Shown here: positions 28,600 through 37,496 of the stretch, in pieces
How positions within the stretch are numbered: the stretch's first letter is position 1
How the letters are laid out: the number at the start of each line of letters is the position of its first letter
Assembly (NCBI GenBank): GCA_024401025.1
Contig: JAKSLV010000005.1
Span: 1 to 58,726, forward strand
Source: Bacteroidales bacterium
GTDB lineage: Bacteria > Bacteroidota > Bacteroidia > Bacteroidales > UBA3824
DNA: 58,726 nucleotides
Direction of reading: 5' to 3'
Notes under the pieces: generated by a model
The model's input: only the letters and a program-made list of their open reading frames with translations
Databases searched by the model: none
What the model was told of the DNA's origin: nothing
Translations under genes and position numbers: made by a program

Positions 28600-28631
28600 T
28601 TTGAAATTCACTGATTATTCTTTAACTTTGC
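28600..28631 (+). promoter_or_regulatory. Promoter of the Rpn-type nuclease gene
   Basis: TTTG at 28600-28603, a 19-base spacer and TAACTTTGC at 28623-28631 give a near-perfect Bacteroidota promoter. Confidence 0.7.
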
Positions 28632-28657
28632 CACATAACCAATAAATTATTCTCGCT

Positions 28658-29647
28658 ATGGCAGTTTTGATGGCAAATCCGATATATGACTCAGTATTCA
28701 AATTCTTGATGCAGAATTTGGATGCTGCCAAAGTTCTTGTGTCTGCTTTGTTGGATACCAAGGTTTTGGATTTGGTTCTCAATAGTCAGGAGCTTGTTGA
28801 TAAGCGTGACAACAATCTTGGAATACTGCGCATAGATTTCAAGGCTACCATCGAGATTCCCGAAGGCAAGACCCGCGTTGTGACAATTGAGCTTCAGAAG
28901 GCAAAACTTCAGAGTGAGGTTATGCGTTTCAGAAAATACCTCGGATTACAGTACGAGGACGAGAACAATGCTCGTAAGGAAGTTAGGAAAGGTAAGAACA
29001 GTAATGGAGAGGAAATCACTGTACAGGCATTGTATCCTTATCCGATAATTCCAGTTTTTATTCTTGGACATAAGTTTGTTGATATAAATGAACCTATTAT
29101 TTATGTGGACAGGGTTTGCAAGAATGCTTTGAAACAGCCAATAACGGGTCTCGACAATGAGAAGTTTATTGATTGCCTTTCGCACGACGCGATTGTGATA
29201 CAGCTTCCATATCTCAACAAGAAGTATGGAACACGTTTGGAGAAGATTCTTTCTTTCTTTGATCAATCTTTCTTCCAGGATGATAGGTTTTTTACAGATT
29301 CCGACAATATTGATGTAACCGACAATCAGGATTTGGACCGCATTAAACAGGTTCTCATAAAGGCAGCTGCCGACGTGGAGCTCCGTCACAGGATGGAGGT
29401 GGAGGACGAGGTTGATAGCGAGCTTGATAACCGAGCCAAGGAGATTGAGATTCTGAAAGCAGACAAGGAGAATCTTGCTAAGGAAAATGATAATCTTGCT
29501 AAGGAAAAAGATAACCTTGCTAAGGAAAAAGAGAAATTGATGCAGGAAAAGATTGATTCTGCCAAGGCGATGAAAGCCGATGGTATGCCTGCAAGTATTA
29601 TTGCCAAATATACAGGATTGTCGGAGGTAGAGATTGAGGGGCTGTAG
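28658..29647 (+). CDS. Rpn-family PD-(D/E)XK nuclease (transposase-like)
   Basis: The 329-residue protein starts with ANPIYDSVFKFLMQ and has the nuclease core signature LRIDFKATIE followed by VTIELQKAK (acidic, then ExQ), as in Rpn recombination-promoting nucleases and the PD-(D/E)XK transposase family. The C-terminus carries an acidic coiled coil with three NLAKE heptads, then a helical tail with MPASIIAKYTGLS. ATG 28670 is an alternative start. Such genes are abundant and mobile in Bacteroidales; the role may be DNA cleavage linked to recombination or phage defence. It has its own promoter and a REP-like sequence just upstream. Confidence 0.8.
   Translation: MAVLMANPIYDSVFKFLMQNLDAAKVLVSALLDTKVLDLVLNSQELVDKRDNNLGILRIDFKATIEIPEGKTRVVTIELQKAKLQSEVMRFRKYLGLQYEDENNARKEVRKGKNSNGEEITVQALYPYPIIPVFILGHKFVDINEPIIYVDRVCKNALKQPITGLDNEKFIDCLSHDAIVIQLPYLNKKYGTRLEKILSFFDQSFFQDDRFFTDSDNIDVTDNQDLDRIKQVLIKAAADVELRHRMEVEDEVDSELDNRAKEIEILKADKENLAKENDNLAKEKDNLAKEKEKLMQEKIDSAKAMKADGMPASIIAKYTGLSEVEIEGL
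29471..29533 (+). repeat. 21-bp in-frame repeats in the Rpn gene
   Basis: Three consecutive units of the type AATCTTGCTAAGGAAAATGA plus one base encode NLAKE(N/K)(D/E), a heptad that extends the coiled coil. Copy number can change without frameshift. Confidence 0.8.
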
Positions 29648-29697
29648 AGGGGTATTTGCACACATGGCAGATAATTTTGTTTATTATTCAAATAAAT

Positions 29698-29729
29698 TTT
29701 GAAATCCAAGATTTTCCGTTTACTTTTGC
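29698..29729 (+). promoter_or_regulatory. Promoter of the ATPase-DUF4276 pair
   Basis: TTTG at 29698-29701, a 19-base spacer and TACTTTTGC at 29721-29729. Confidence 0.65.
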
Positions 29730-29755
29730 CTTTTGGTAAGAAACTTTAGCAATTT

Positions 29756-30865
29756 ATGGATCAGAAGTTAAAGAAAATAGAGATTTCGGGTTACAAGTCA
29801 ATTTCGGCACTGATGCCTATGACTTTGGATTTGGGCAGGATAAACATTCTGCTTGGGGCCAATGGCGCAGGCAAGAGTAATGTTGTGTCCTTTTTCCGTA
29901 TGCTTGATTTTCTTATGGAAGGCAAGTTTCAGAAGAGTGTTGCCTTGGCTGGAGGAAATGCCGCTTTCTTGCATTATGGTCCTAAGATTACGTCGGAGAT
30001 TTCAGCTCATATCGCTTTTGAGGATTCAGATAATGAATATTTTTATGATTTTAAGCTCTTGCCTGCCAATGGTCAGAAACTTTTGGTAAATGACGAGCAG
30101 ACTGCGATACGCAAGAAGGGTGAGGTTTTTCAAGGCATTAATTTTTTTACTTGTTTCAATGAGAGTGCCTTGTATTCTGCGTCAGATTCTAATAGTATAT
30201 TTTTCAAGAATTTGATTTCCAATTGCAAGGTTTATCAGTTTAGCGATTCATCACACAACAGTCCTTTGCGTCAGGCTTCCAAGATTAACACTGCGCAATA
30301 TTTGCAGTCTGATGGAGGAAATATTGCTTCTTTCTTGTATTTATTAAAGAACAATTATCTTGATTCTTACAGACGGATTGTCAGCTACATAAAGATGGTG
30401 ATGCCTTGCTTTGGCGATTTCTATCTTGAACCTGTAAATAATCTTGTATATCTTAACTGGAAGGATAATTCAGCCAATGATTATGTGTTTGGTGTAGAGC
30501 AGTTTTCGGATGGAGCTATAAGGTTTATAGCTTTGGCCACTTTGTTGCTTCAGCCTGCTAAGTTGATACCTGGTGTAATAGTCATAGATGAACCTGAGTT
30601 GGGACTTCATCCATACGCTGTGGATCAGTTGACCGAGATGATTGAGGATGCCGCATTGCATTCTCAGCTTATTATTGCCACTCAGTCTAAGCAGATAATT
30701 GATAATTTTGATGCTGACTGCATATCTGTAGTAGAGTTTGATGATGTTAATAATAGGTCGGTTGCAAGGAAACTTGATGTAGAGCAACTGAGAGAATGGC
30801 TTCAGGAATATTCCATTAGTGAGCTTTGGACCAAAAATGTAATAGGAGGGCAGCCTTTATTATGA
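29756..30865 (+). CDS. AAA/ABC-type ATPase of an ATPase-DUF4276 pair
   Basis: The 369-residue protein has Walker A GANGAGKS at residues 34-41, a signature-like FSDGAIRF, Walker B VIVIDEPELGLHP and a switch segment IIATQS, an SMC/RecF-type AAA_21 layout with a short insert. The C-terminus ends with ELWTKNVIGGQP, typical of ATPases encoded beside DUF4276 genes. It overlaps the DUF4276 gene by ATGA, so both are made together. By analogy with ATPase-TOPRIM defence pairs (PARIS, AbiL-like) it probably senses or restricts phage, which is inference. Confidence 0.8.
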   Translation: MDQKLKKIEISGYKSISALMPMTLDLGRINILLGANGAGKSNVVSFFRMLDFLMEGKFQKSVALAGGNAAFLHYGPKITSEISAHIAFEDSDNEYFYDFKLLPANGQKLLVNDEQTAIRKKGEVFQGINFFTCFNESALYSASDSNSIFFKNLISNCKVYQFSDSSHNSPLRQASKINTAQYLQSDGGNIASFLYLLKNNYLDSYRRIVSYIKMVMPCFGDFYLEPVNNLVYLNWKDNSANDYVFGVEQFSDGAIRFIALATLLLQPAKLIPGVIVIDEPELGLHPYAVDQLTEMIEDAALHSQLIIATQSKQIIDNFDADCISVVEFDDVNNRSVARKLDVEQLREWLQEYSISELWTKNVIGGQPLL

Positions 30866-31542
30866 TAAAGATTCTCAACATATTATGTGAGGGTCAGACT
30901 GAGCAGCTTTTTGCGTCGGCTGTCTTGAATCCTTATATGAGGCAATATGGAGTTATTGTCAAGAGTTTTCTTGTGGCTACTTCCAAAAATAACAGAGGTG
31001 GAGTGATAAGTTATCAGCAGGTAGTAAAGGACCTACGATTGCTGATGGGAAAATATAGGTATAATTCTGCAGAGCAGCATTTCTATACTACAATGTTTGA
31101 TCTATATGCCTTGCCAAATGATTTTCCTGGCTTCAACAACTTTAATCCTGACCATTATCAATATGTAAGTAACATAGAGAACGCTTTTGCTGCTGATATC
31201 AACAATCCTTCTTTCGTTCCATATATAGAATTGCATGAGTTTGAGACTCTTGTATTGTGCAATTTGGAATCTTTGAAGATGTCTTATCCCGATTCTGCTA
31301 AGGATTTGGATAAGCTTGATAAATCTTGGCGCAAGGAATGTAACAACAATCCTGAGCTTGTTAATAACAAGTATGACACGTCTCCATCGCACCGCATTAT
31401 AAATGCCTTGGGCAAAAAGTATCATTACAACAAGCCCGAATCAGGCAAGAATGCTACCATCAATAGGATTGATGTGCTTAAGGAAGAGTGTAGGCATTTC
31501 GGAGATTGGATTGAGAGGTTGATGACGTTATGTATGGAATAA
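30862..31542 (+). CDS. DUF4276 protein (TOPRIM-like nuclease candidate)
   Basis: From ATG 30862 the protein is 226 residues; this start overlaps the ATPase stop (ATGA). The N-terminal ILCEGQTEQLF and the central MFDLYALPNDFPG and PYIELHEFETLV segments are DUF4276 hallmarks, where the Glu of CEG and the Asp of FDLY may be TOPRIM-type metal ligands. In known pairs the ATPase controls a toxic partner of this kind. Nuclease activity here is unproven. Confidence 0.75.
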   Translation: MIKILNILCEGQTEQLFASAVLNPYMRQYGVIVKSFLVATSKNNRGGVISYQQVVKDLRLLMGKYRYNSAEQHFYTTMFDLYALPNDFPGFNNFNPDHYQYVSNIENAFAADINNPSFVPYIELHEFETLVLCNLESLKMSYPDSAKDLDKLDKSWRKECNNNPELVNNKYDTSPSHRIINALGKKYHYNKPESGKNATINRIDVLKEECRHFGDWIERLMTLCME

Positions 31543-31616
31543 TTAGTTCCAAATCTGTGGGCTCAGTGCTGAATCATATTGTGCTCTCTCCAATATTAAG
31601 GAGGATACAAAGATAG

Positions 31617-31976
31617 GGGAAGGGAAGAGGCGAGAATTTAAAGCAGAAGGATTCAAAAGGTATAGAAGAACTGAGTTTTTTTATGACGATCTGGGATACT
31701 AATGTTTCTTTTGAGGATATTGCCAAACTTTATGGAAGGCTATTGTATAGAATGCCTTCGGCTTACGGCTTGTTTGTGTCAAGGAATGGTTTTTCTCCTT
31801 CGGCAGCTGAATTGATTTATGTGATGCATCCTCATAATGTTATCTTGTGGAATTTCGATGACATAGAGGAATGTTTGAAGGAACATAAATTTTTGAAGGC
31901 TTTGAAATATAAGTTTCAGTATGCTTTGATGACAACAAAGGCTAATGTTTTAGTTTATAACGGATTAAATATTTGA
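31617..31976 (+). pseudogene. Restriction-endonuclease-like C-terminal fragment
   Basis: The ATG-initiated part (31683-31976) encodes 97 residues with YGLFVSRNGFSPSA and VILWNFDDIEECL, which resemble the C-terminal part of Mrr-type restriction endonucleases, after the catalytic core. The same frame is open upstream to 31617 without an ATG and reads like coding sequence (GENLKQKDSKGIEEL), suggesting that the 5' part with the catalytic residues has been lost. It overlaps the next gene by ATGA. It could alternatively be an intact small protein. Confidence 0.45.
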
Positions 31977-32365
31977 TGACTATGGAGAATTTTATTGTAG
32001 TAGATAGTAAGTCTGACAGCAGTGTTATTAAGGCATTGTTTCCTAATTCTAATATGAATGTGATGATTGCCAATGGATTCTCTAATGTTTTGGCTATTTC
32101 AACCACTTTGATAGATTTCAAGCAAAATCTTCTGATTGTGACTGATGCTGGTGCCGACAAGGAGAAAAAATCTTGGCTTATGCATTCTATATTGGGTGAC
32201 TGCAATGTAGTATGGATGGATCCTAATATGGATACTGTCCTTAAAAAAGCTGTGCCTACATATAATTCTTCTCTGGATTTGGACGAGACTGTAAAGAATA
32301 ATTCAGCATCTATTCTTTCTCAGCCTCAGTTTATGGATATCAAGAGGTATCTTAATGCTAGTTAA
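31973..32365 (+). CDS. Small TOPRIM-like protein
   Basis: The 130-residue protein reads like an isolated TOPRIM fold: FIVVDSKSDSSVIKALFP at the N-terminus (Asp where TOPRIM usually has Glu), VMIANGFSNVLAI, and LLIVTDAGAD as the DxD motif. OLD-family nucleases and primases carry such domains fused to others; here it stands alone. It overlaps the preceding fragment by ATGA, implying joint expression. No homologue with known function is recognised. Part of a defence-like patch in the polysaccharide locus. Confidence 0.45.
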   Translation: MMTMENFIVVDSKSDSSVIKALFPNSNMNVMIANGFSNVLAISTTLIDFKQNLLIVTDAGADKEKKSWLMHSILGDCNVVWMDPNMDTVLKKAVPTYNSSLDLDETVKNNSASILSQPQFMDIKRYLNAS

Positions 32366-32830
32366 AATAAATTATTGGAAGGGTTTATAGATGTAATTGT
32401 GTAGGCAATGTCTCTTGTGTAAATTATTTTTATTGCGTATTATCTACGAATTTGTTAGAAAAGTTAAAGCGTTGTTTTATTTTGTAATGTATAAATATTG
32501 ATATTATGTCCAAAATTAGTGATTTTTTTTCGTCAATTGTCAATTTTTTCAAGATTTTGTAGAAATCACTGATCACGCCAAACCTGCGGTCTTCGGCGTA
32601 ATTGGTTAGTCAAGATAGCGTCTTCCAGACGCAGGGGATTTACCATATTTTTTATTTATATCACCTTTCAATAAACATATAACAATCTTTCTTCTAGATT
32701 TCAATTATGAAAATCACTTTGGTTGGTGATTCTCCAATAAGAAAGAATTGGATGGTTGATTAAATATCTAATTTCAAGGGGGATTTAGATTCTAATGTTT
32801 TTCTAATCACAACCGATAATCAAGCAAATA
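32366..32830. other. AT-rich intergenic stretch with gene and repeat debris
   Basis: It holds a hairpin GCGTCTTCCAGACGC at 32620-32634 next to CAGGGGATTT, resembling a decayed REP-like copy, and an 18-codon open frame at 32707-32763 (MKITLVGDSPIRKNWMVD) that may be a truncated gene start. Nothing else is recognised. From here the base composition becomes strongly AT-rich. Confidence 0.45.
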
Positions 32831-32839
32831 TATTTTTGC
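32831..32839 (+). promoter_or_regulatory. Promoter -7 box for the epimerase gene
   Basis: TATTTTTGC matches TAnnTTTG and overlaps an in-frame TTG at 32836, which argues for ATG 32881 as the true start. No clear -33 element. Confidence 0.5.
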
Positions 32840-32880
32840 TATATATATTGCTAGTATTCTATTATTTAATTCAATTATAT

Positions 32881-33933
32881 ATGCTTAATTATAATATCAA
32901 CTTAGATGGTAGCATAGTTCTTGTAACTGGGGCTGCTGGCTTTATTGGTAGTAATCTTTGTATGCGATTACTTAATGATTACTCTAATATAAAAGTAATT
33001 GGTATTGATAGTATTACAGATTATTATGATGTTAATCTTAAGTATGAAAGATTAAATAAATTTGATGTATTCAATAACTTTACTTTTATTAAAGAAAGTA
33101 TCGCAAACAAAGATGTGATCAATAAAATCTTTGATGAATACAAACCTTCTGTTGTTGTAAATCTTGCAGCACAGGCTGGAGTTCGTTATTCAATAACAAA
33201 TCCTGACGCATATATTGAAAGCAATATCATAGGTTTCTATAATATTTTGGAGGCTTGTCGTGCTTATTCTGTTGAGCATTTTGTTTATGCTAGTAGTTCT
33301 TCTGTTTATGGTATGAATTCAAAAGTTCCATATTCTACCGATGACAAGGTTGATAATCCTGTTTCTTTGTATGCAGCTACTAAGCGGAGTAATGAATTGA
33401 TGGCTCATTCATATAGTAAGTTGTATAACATACCTTCTACTGGTCTTAGGTTTTTTACAGTTTATGGTCCTGCTGGTCGTCCAGATATGGCTTATTTTGG
33501 TTTTACAAATAAACTGAGAGAAGGTAAAAAGATTCAGGTTTTCAATTATGGAAATTGTAAGCGTGATTTCACATATATTGATGATATTGTAGAAGGAATT
33601 GTTAGAGTTTTGCAACATGCTCCAGAGAAAAAAAATGGTGACGATGGATTGCCGATTCCTCCATACGCTCTTTATAATATTGGCAATAATCATCCTGAAA
33701 ATCTTCTTGATTTTGTTACTATCTTGCAAGAAGAGCTAGTTGCTGCCAATGTTTTACCTTGTGATTATGACTTTGATTCTCATAAAGAATTAGTTGCGAT
33801 GCAACCTGGTGATGTTCCGATAACTTTTGCTGATACAAATCCTTTGGAAAGGGATTTCGGTTTCAAACCCTCTACTTCTTTAAGAGATGGATTGAGAAAA
33901 TTTGCTGAGTGGTATAAGGAATTTTGTTTGTAA
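32881..33933 (+). CDS. NAD-dependent UDP-sugar epimerase (UDP-glucuronate 4-epimerase-like)
   Basis: The 350-residue extended SDR enzyme has GAAGFIGS for NAD binding, NLAAQAGVRYS, the catalytic SSSSVYG and YAATK (YxxxK), and a C-terminal QPGDVPITFADT segment typical of UDP-glucuronate 4-epimerases. It would turn the ugd product UDP-glucuronate into UDP-galacturonate for the polysaccharide. It is the first gene of the AT-rich block. The next gene begins about 15 bases after its stop. Confidence 0.88.
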   Translation: MLNYNINLDGSIVLVTGAAGFIGSNLCMRLLNDYSNIKVIGIDSITDYYDVNLKYERLNKFDVFNNFTFIKESIANKDVINKIFDEYKPSVVVNLAAQAGVRYSITNPDAYIESNIIGFYNILEACRAYSVEHFVYASSSSVYGMNSKVPYSTDDKVDNPVSLYAATKRSNELMAHSYSKLYNIPSTGLRFFTVYGPAGRPDMAYFGFTNKLREGKKIQVFNYGNCKRDFTYIDDIVEGIVRVLQHAPEKKNGDDGLPIPPYALYNIGNNHPENLLDFVTILQEELVAANVLPCDYDFDSHKELVAMQPGDVPITFADTNPLERDFGFKPSTSLRDGLRKFAEWYKEFCL

Positions 33934-33947
33934 ATATTTTTTCTATT

Positions 33948-34973
33948 ATGGGTATGACAATAAAAAGTAAGTCTACTATTTCGTCCATAGATATAGGTAA
34001 GTTTATTGCGTGTTTTTTAATAGTGATCCTTCATTGTAATGTATTAGAACATTTTGATTCTGATTGGAGTCAATTTGCTATAACTAATATATTTATGCGA
34101 ATTGCGGTTCCTTTCTTTTTTGTAACTTCTGGATATTTTTTAGGGAAAAAAATGCAATCAGGAGCAGATCCAAAGTCAATTGTTATTAATTATTGCCGAC
34201 GACTCTTGTTTCCATTAGTTGTTTTTTCAATTGTTAATATTACGGAATATGTTTTTGTTTTTCTTTATAAAGGAGACGATTTGTCTCAAATTATGTTAAA
34301 AATTTTTAGTTCTATTATATTTTATCCGTTTGGTGCTTTGTGGTTTGTTCAGGCTTGTATTATTGGCTCATTAATGTTGATACCTTTTTATAGGAGTAAT
34401 AAATTAGGCTATGCTGTATTTATTGGAATGATTCTATTTTTAATTGCTCTGCCATTTAATTCATATTATTTTATTGTAGATGGAACTTTTTTACAAAGTT
34501 ATGTTGATGATATATTGGAAATAATATGGAGTATCCGGAATGGGATTTTTGTAGGTTTTGTTTATTTGGCAATAGGTTCTTATATTGGGATTAAACAAAT
34601 ACAGATTAAAAAGTCTTTGGTTGTATCTATTGTACTTTTGTCTGGATTTTTGCTTAGTGGTGAAGTTTATTTGGTTTGGAATCATTGGATTCCTAAGGAT
34701 GATACTTCATTGTTTATTTCTCATTTGATTTTAACACCTGCTTTATTACTATTGTTGTTGCAAACCCCAATAAATATCTCTGTGCCAATTTCTATAACAC
34801 TTAGAAATCTTTCGGTAGGTATATATTATTTACATAAGCCAATATTGTTGATGGTTTCAGTTTTGAGTTTTAATAACTTAAGTACTTGGTTGGTAACATT
34901 TTCTCTGGCAGTAGGAATTTGTTTGTTATTCTATCGTTTAAATTTTGAAACAACGAATAAGTTGCTTAAATAA
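33948..34973 (+). CDS. Membrane acyltransferase (acyltransferase family 3)
   Basis: From ATG 33948 the protein is 341 residues with about ten hydrophobic segments. The first segment contains SIDIGKFIACFLIVILHCNV, matching the acyltransferase-3 pattern with the catalytic His in ILH, and an SGYFLGKK follows. Such enzymes O-acetylate or acylate surface sugars. An in-frame TTG at 33924 overlaps the previous stop and is less likely. The flippase gene starts at the base after its stop codon. Confidence 0.82.
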   Translation: MGMTIKSKSTISSIDIGKFIACFLIVILHCNVLEHFDSDWSQFAITNIFMRIAVPFFFVTSGYFLGKKMQSGADPKSIVINYCRRLLFPLVVFSIVNITEYVFVFLYKGDDLSQIMLKIFSSIIFYPFGALWFVQACIIGSLMLIPFYRSNKLGYAVFIGMILFLIALPFNSYYFIVDGTFLQSYVDDILEIIWSIRNGIFVGFVYLAIGSYIGIKQIQIKKSLVVSIVLLSGFLLSGEVYLVWNHWIPKDDTSLFISHLILTPALLLLLLQTPINISVPISITLRNLSVGIYYLHKPILLMVSVLSFNNLSTWLVTFSLAVGICLLFYRLNFETTNKLLK

Positions 34974-36365
34974 ATGAGAACCTCTGATAATAAAATAAAA
35001 AACGGTTTGGTTTGGAACTCGGTTAACTATCTTGTGAAGTATGGTCTTCAGTTTGGTAGTGTAATGATACTTGCTAGATTGTTGTCTCCTCATGATTATG
35101 GGTTGATTGGTTTGATAACAATATTCATTACTGTATCTGAAGTTATTTGTGATTCTGGTCTTGCAGGAGCTCTTATAAAGAAAAAGGATGCTCTGAAAAT
35201 TGATTTTAGCACATTATTTGTCTATAGTACAGTTGTTTCTTTAGTGTTGTTTGTTGTTTTATTCTTTTGTGCTCCTCTTCTTGATGATTTTTACAATGAA
35301 GATTGTTTAGGCTCTCTACTTCGTTTATATTCTGTGGTTTTGATATTAGATGCATTGGCTATTGTTCCCAGAACCTATATGATAAAAAAATTTATGTTTA
35401 AGAAACTTTCAATTATTACTACGTCATCTAGTCTATTGGGGATTATGGTTGCTATTTTATTGGCTTATTTTGGTTATGGACCGTATAGCATTGTATGGCA
35501 GTATATTGTTTGTTCATTCTTTTTTAATGTTTTTGTCCGAGTAACAACTAATGTTCGTTTAGGTTTGGAGTTTTCTTTATCTTCTTTTAAAGAGCAATTC
35601 GCTTTTGGTATTAACACTACTGTTGCTAATGTCTTGAAAAGTGTAACGGAGAATCTTTTCAACAATATTATTGGAAAAAGTACGTCTGTATTGCAAGCAG
35701 GTTATTATACACAGGGTTTTAAAATAATGCAGGTTCCCGTCACTTTTTTTATGAGTTTGGTAGATTCTACTTATTTTCCTGTTTTATCTCAAATTCATGA
35801 TAAAACAGAATTTTGTAATAAAATTAGAGATTTGAATATTAAAACGTTAGGCATTATTATATTGATTTTCACTTTTCTTATTCCTAATAGCAAAGAAATT
35901 ATATATATATTACTTGGTGAAAACTGGTTGGATTGTGAATGGACTCTTACTATCTTATTTATTTCTGGTTTGTTTATAACATGGGGAAATATTGGCAGAA
36001 ATGTCATCAAGTGTACTGGTAAAACTTTTTTGATATTGATTTATGAAATAGTTGTATTTTTATTAGCAATGATAGGTTTGTTTTTTACTTATAAGTTAGG
36101 TTATGATGCTATTGTATTATGTTTTCTGATAATATCAATTATTAAATCTTTGGTAATTAATTATATAGGATGTAAAGAGTTGCAAATATCAGTTTGGGAT
36201 TCTTTGAAACCTTTATGTAGTTCAGTAATTTCATTATTGGCTATATGTTTGATTCTTAGTTTTGTTAGTATTGATAACATTTATTTATCTTTAGTAGTAA
36301 AATTCTCTATATCTATGATTGGTTTATTTCCTTTAATTTGGATGTGTAGATATAATATAAAATAA
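34974..36365 (+). CDS. Polysaccharide repeat-unit flippase (Wzx, MOP superfamily)
   Basis: The 463-residue protein has about 12-14 membrane segments and begins with KNGLVWNSVNYLVKYGLQFG and ARLLSPHDYGLIGL, characteristic of Wzx/WzxC-type exporters. It moves undecaprenyl-linked repeat units to the periplasmic face. It abuts the acyltransferase gene with no gap. A 91-base AT-rich space follows, with no clear signals. Confidence 0.88.
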   Translation: MRTSDNKIKNGLVWNSVNYLVKYGLQFGSVMILARLLSPHDYGLIGLITIFITVSEVICDSGLAGALIKKKDALKIDFSTLFVYSTVVSLVLFVVLFFCAPLLDDFYNEDCLGSLLRLYSVVLILDALAIVPRTYMIKKFMFKKLSIITTSSSLLGIMVAILLAYFGYGPYSIVWQYIVCSFFFNVFVRVTTNVRLGLEFSLSSFKEQFAFGINTTVANVLKSVTENLFNNIIGKSTSVLQAGYYTQGFKIMQVPVTFFMSLVDSTYFPVLSQIHDKTEFCNKIRDLNIKTLGIIILIFTFLIPNSKEIIYILLGENWLDCEWTLTILFISGLFITWGNIGRNVIKCTGKTFLILIYEIVVFLLAMIGLFFTYKLGYDAIVLCFLIISIIKSLVINYIGCKELQISVWDSLKPLCSSVISLLAICLILSFVSIDNIYLSLVVKFSISMIGLFPLIWMCRYNIK

Positions 36366-36456
36366 ATTTTTGTGAAATGACTGTTCTTTTTATGTAGTGA
36401 TTATATTTATATAGTTTTTATATTTTTAGTTATATAACTATTTACGAGATTATATA

Positions 36457-37494
36457 ATGAGTCTACTAGTTTACAATCATTTAATCCTTATAATTTTAAT
36501 TTTTTTAGCGTATCAAACTCGTAGTTTTAAATTTATTTTTGTTTTAGTATTTGTTGATATTGTTTTACTTAAAACTTTTGTGGATATTTATTCTCTTCCT
36601 GATTTGGATAATTACCATTGGGGGTATCTTGAATTGTCTAATGTTAGTTGGTTCAATGTTCCGTTTTGTTGGTTAAGAACATTGAAATGTCCTGAAATTG
36701 GGTTTCGTTATATTTTAAAGTTTGCTTCTTTTTTGGATAGTTTTAAGTGGTGTCTTTTTATTGTAGCTTGTTTTAATACTTTTGCATATTTAAAAATCAC
36801 GCATAAATATTCCAACAATTTTGTTATATCAATTGTTATTTTCCTTTTAACAATTATCCAATCATTCTTTGTTATTAGACAACATACAGCTATTGCATTT
36901 ACGATTCTTTCATTTCCTTTTATTATAAAACAAGAAATTAAACCATTTTTGTTATGTTTGCTTGGAGCGTTTCTGTCTCATCAATCAGCAATTGTTTTTT
37001 TTCCAATTTACTTTATTTATGGTATTAAGAATAGAAAGTACTTAATTTATTCAATTTTGGGAATAATTGTTTTCTTACTTCTCTTTTCTTCGATAATTTT
37101 TAATTCATTTGCCAATTCTATGACAGGATATGAAGGCTATGCAGATCAAAGCGACGGTAATTTGACTTCTTTGATTATTTCTCTTTTTTATTTAGCATGT
37201 TTTGTGTTTTTCCTTAAAGAAAATATTTTTTCTGATGGAATCAATAAATTAGTATTTTTGTTATTGGCTATTAATTTTATGGGGCAACTTGTTGGTCATA
37301 GTTTGGATGCTTTCAATCGTTTGTTAATGTATTACTCTTGCAGTGTTTTTTTAGTCATTCCATTAACGATGAAATATATACGTAATTATCATATTCGTGG
37401 TATTTACTTGTTATTGTCTTTATTCATAAATGTATATGGTTTTATTGCAGGTGTAAACGCAATGTATGTAGAATCATACAAACTTGATTTTTGA
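36457..37494 (+). CDS. EpsG/Wzy-like polysaccharide polymerase
   Basis: The 345-residue polytopic protein has an EpsG-like outline: an early loop with DLDNYHWGY, a central SFFVIRQHTAIAF with the key Arg, and GAFLSHQSAIVFFP with the conserved His and Ser. These resemble polymerases that join repeat units in Wzy-dependent pathways. The family diverges fast, so the call rests on topology, motif spacing and context beside wzx and glycosyltransferases. Confidence 0.72.
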   Translation: MSLLVYNHLILIILIFLAYQTRSFKFIFVLVFVDIVLLKTFVDIYSLPDLDNYHWGYLELSNVSWFNVPFCWLRTLKCPEIGFRYILKFASFLDSFKWCLFIVACFNTFAYLKITHKYSNNFVISIVIFLLTIIQSFFVIRQHTAIAFTILSFPFIIKQEIKPFLLCLLGAFLSHQSAIVFFPIYFIYGIKNRKYLIYSILGIIVFLLLFSSIIFNSFANSMTGYEGYADQSDGNLTSLIISLFYLACFVFFLKENIFSDGINKLVFLLLAINFMGQLVGHSLDAFNRLLMYYSCSVFLVIPLTMKYIRNYHIRGIYLLLSLFINVYGFIAGVNAMYVESYKLDF

Positions 37495-37496
37495 TT

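Noticed and set aside
29756-31542. Assignment as a confirmed PARIS or AbiL system
   Set aside because: The partner reads as DUF4276; motifs alone cannot tell it from other ATPase-TOPRIM pairs, so only similarity in layout is claimed.
31547-31701. 51-codon frame without ATG before the endonuclease-like fragment
   Set aside because: It has some coding-like residues (GEGKRREFKAEGFKRYRRTE) but no start and no recognisable domain; overlaps the better-supported frame.
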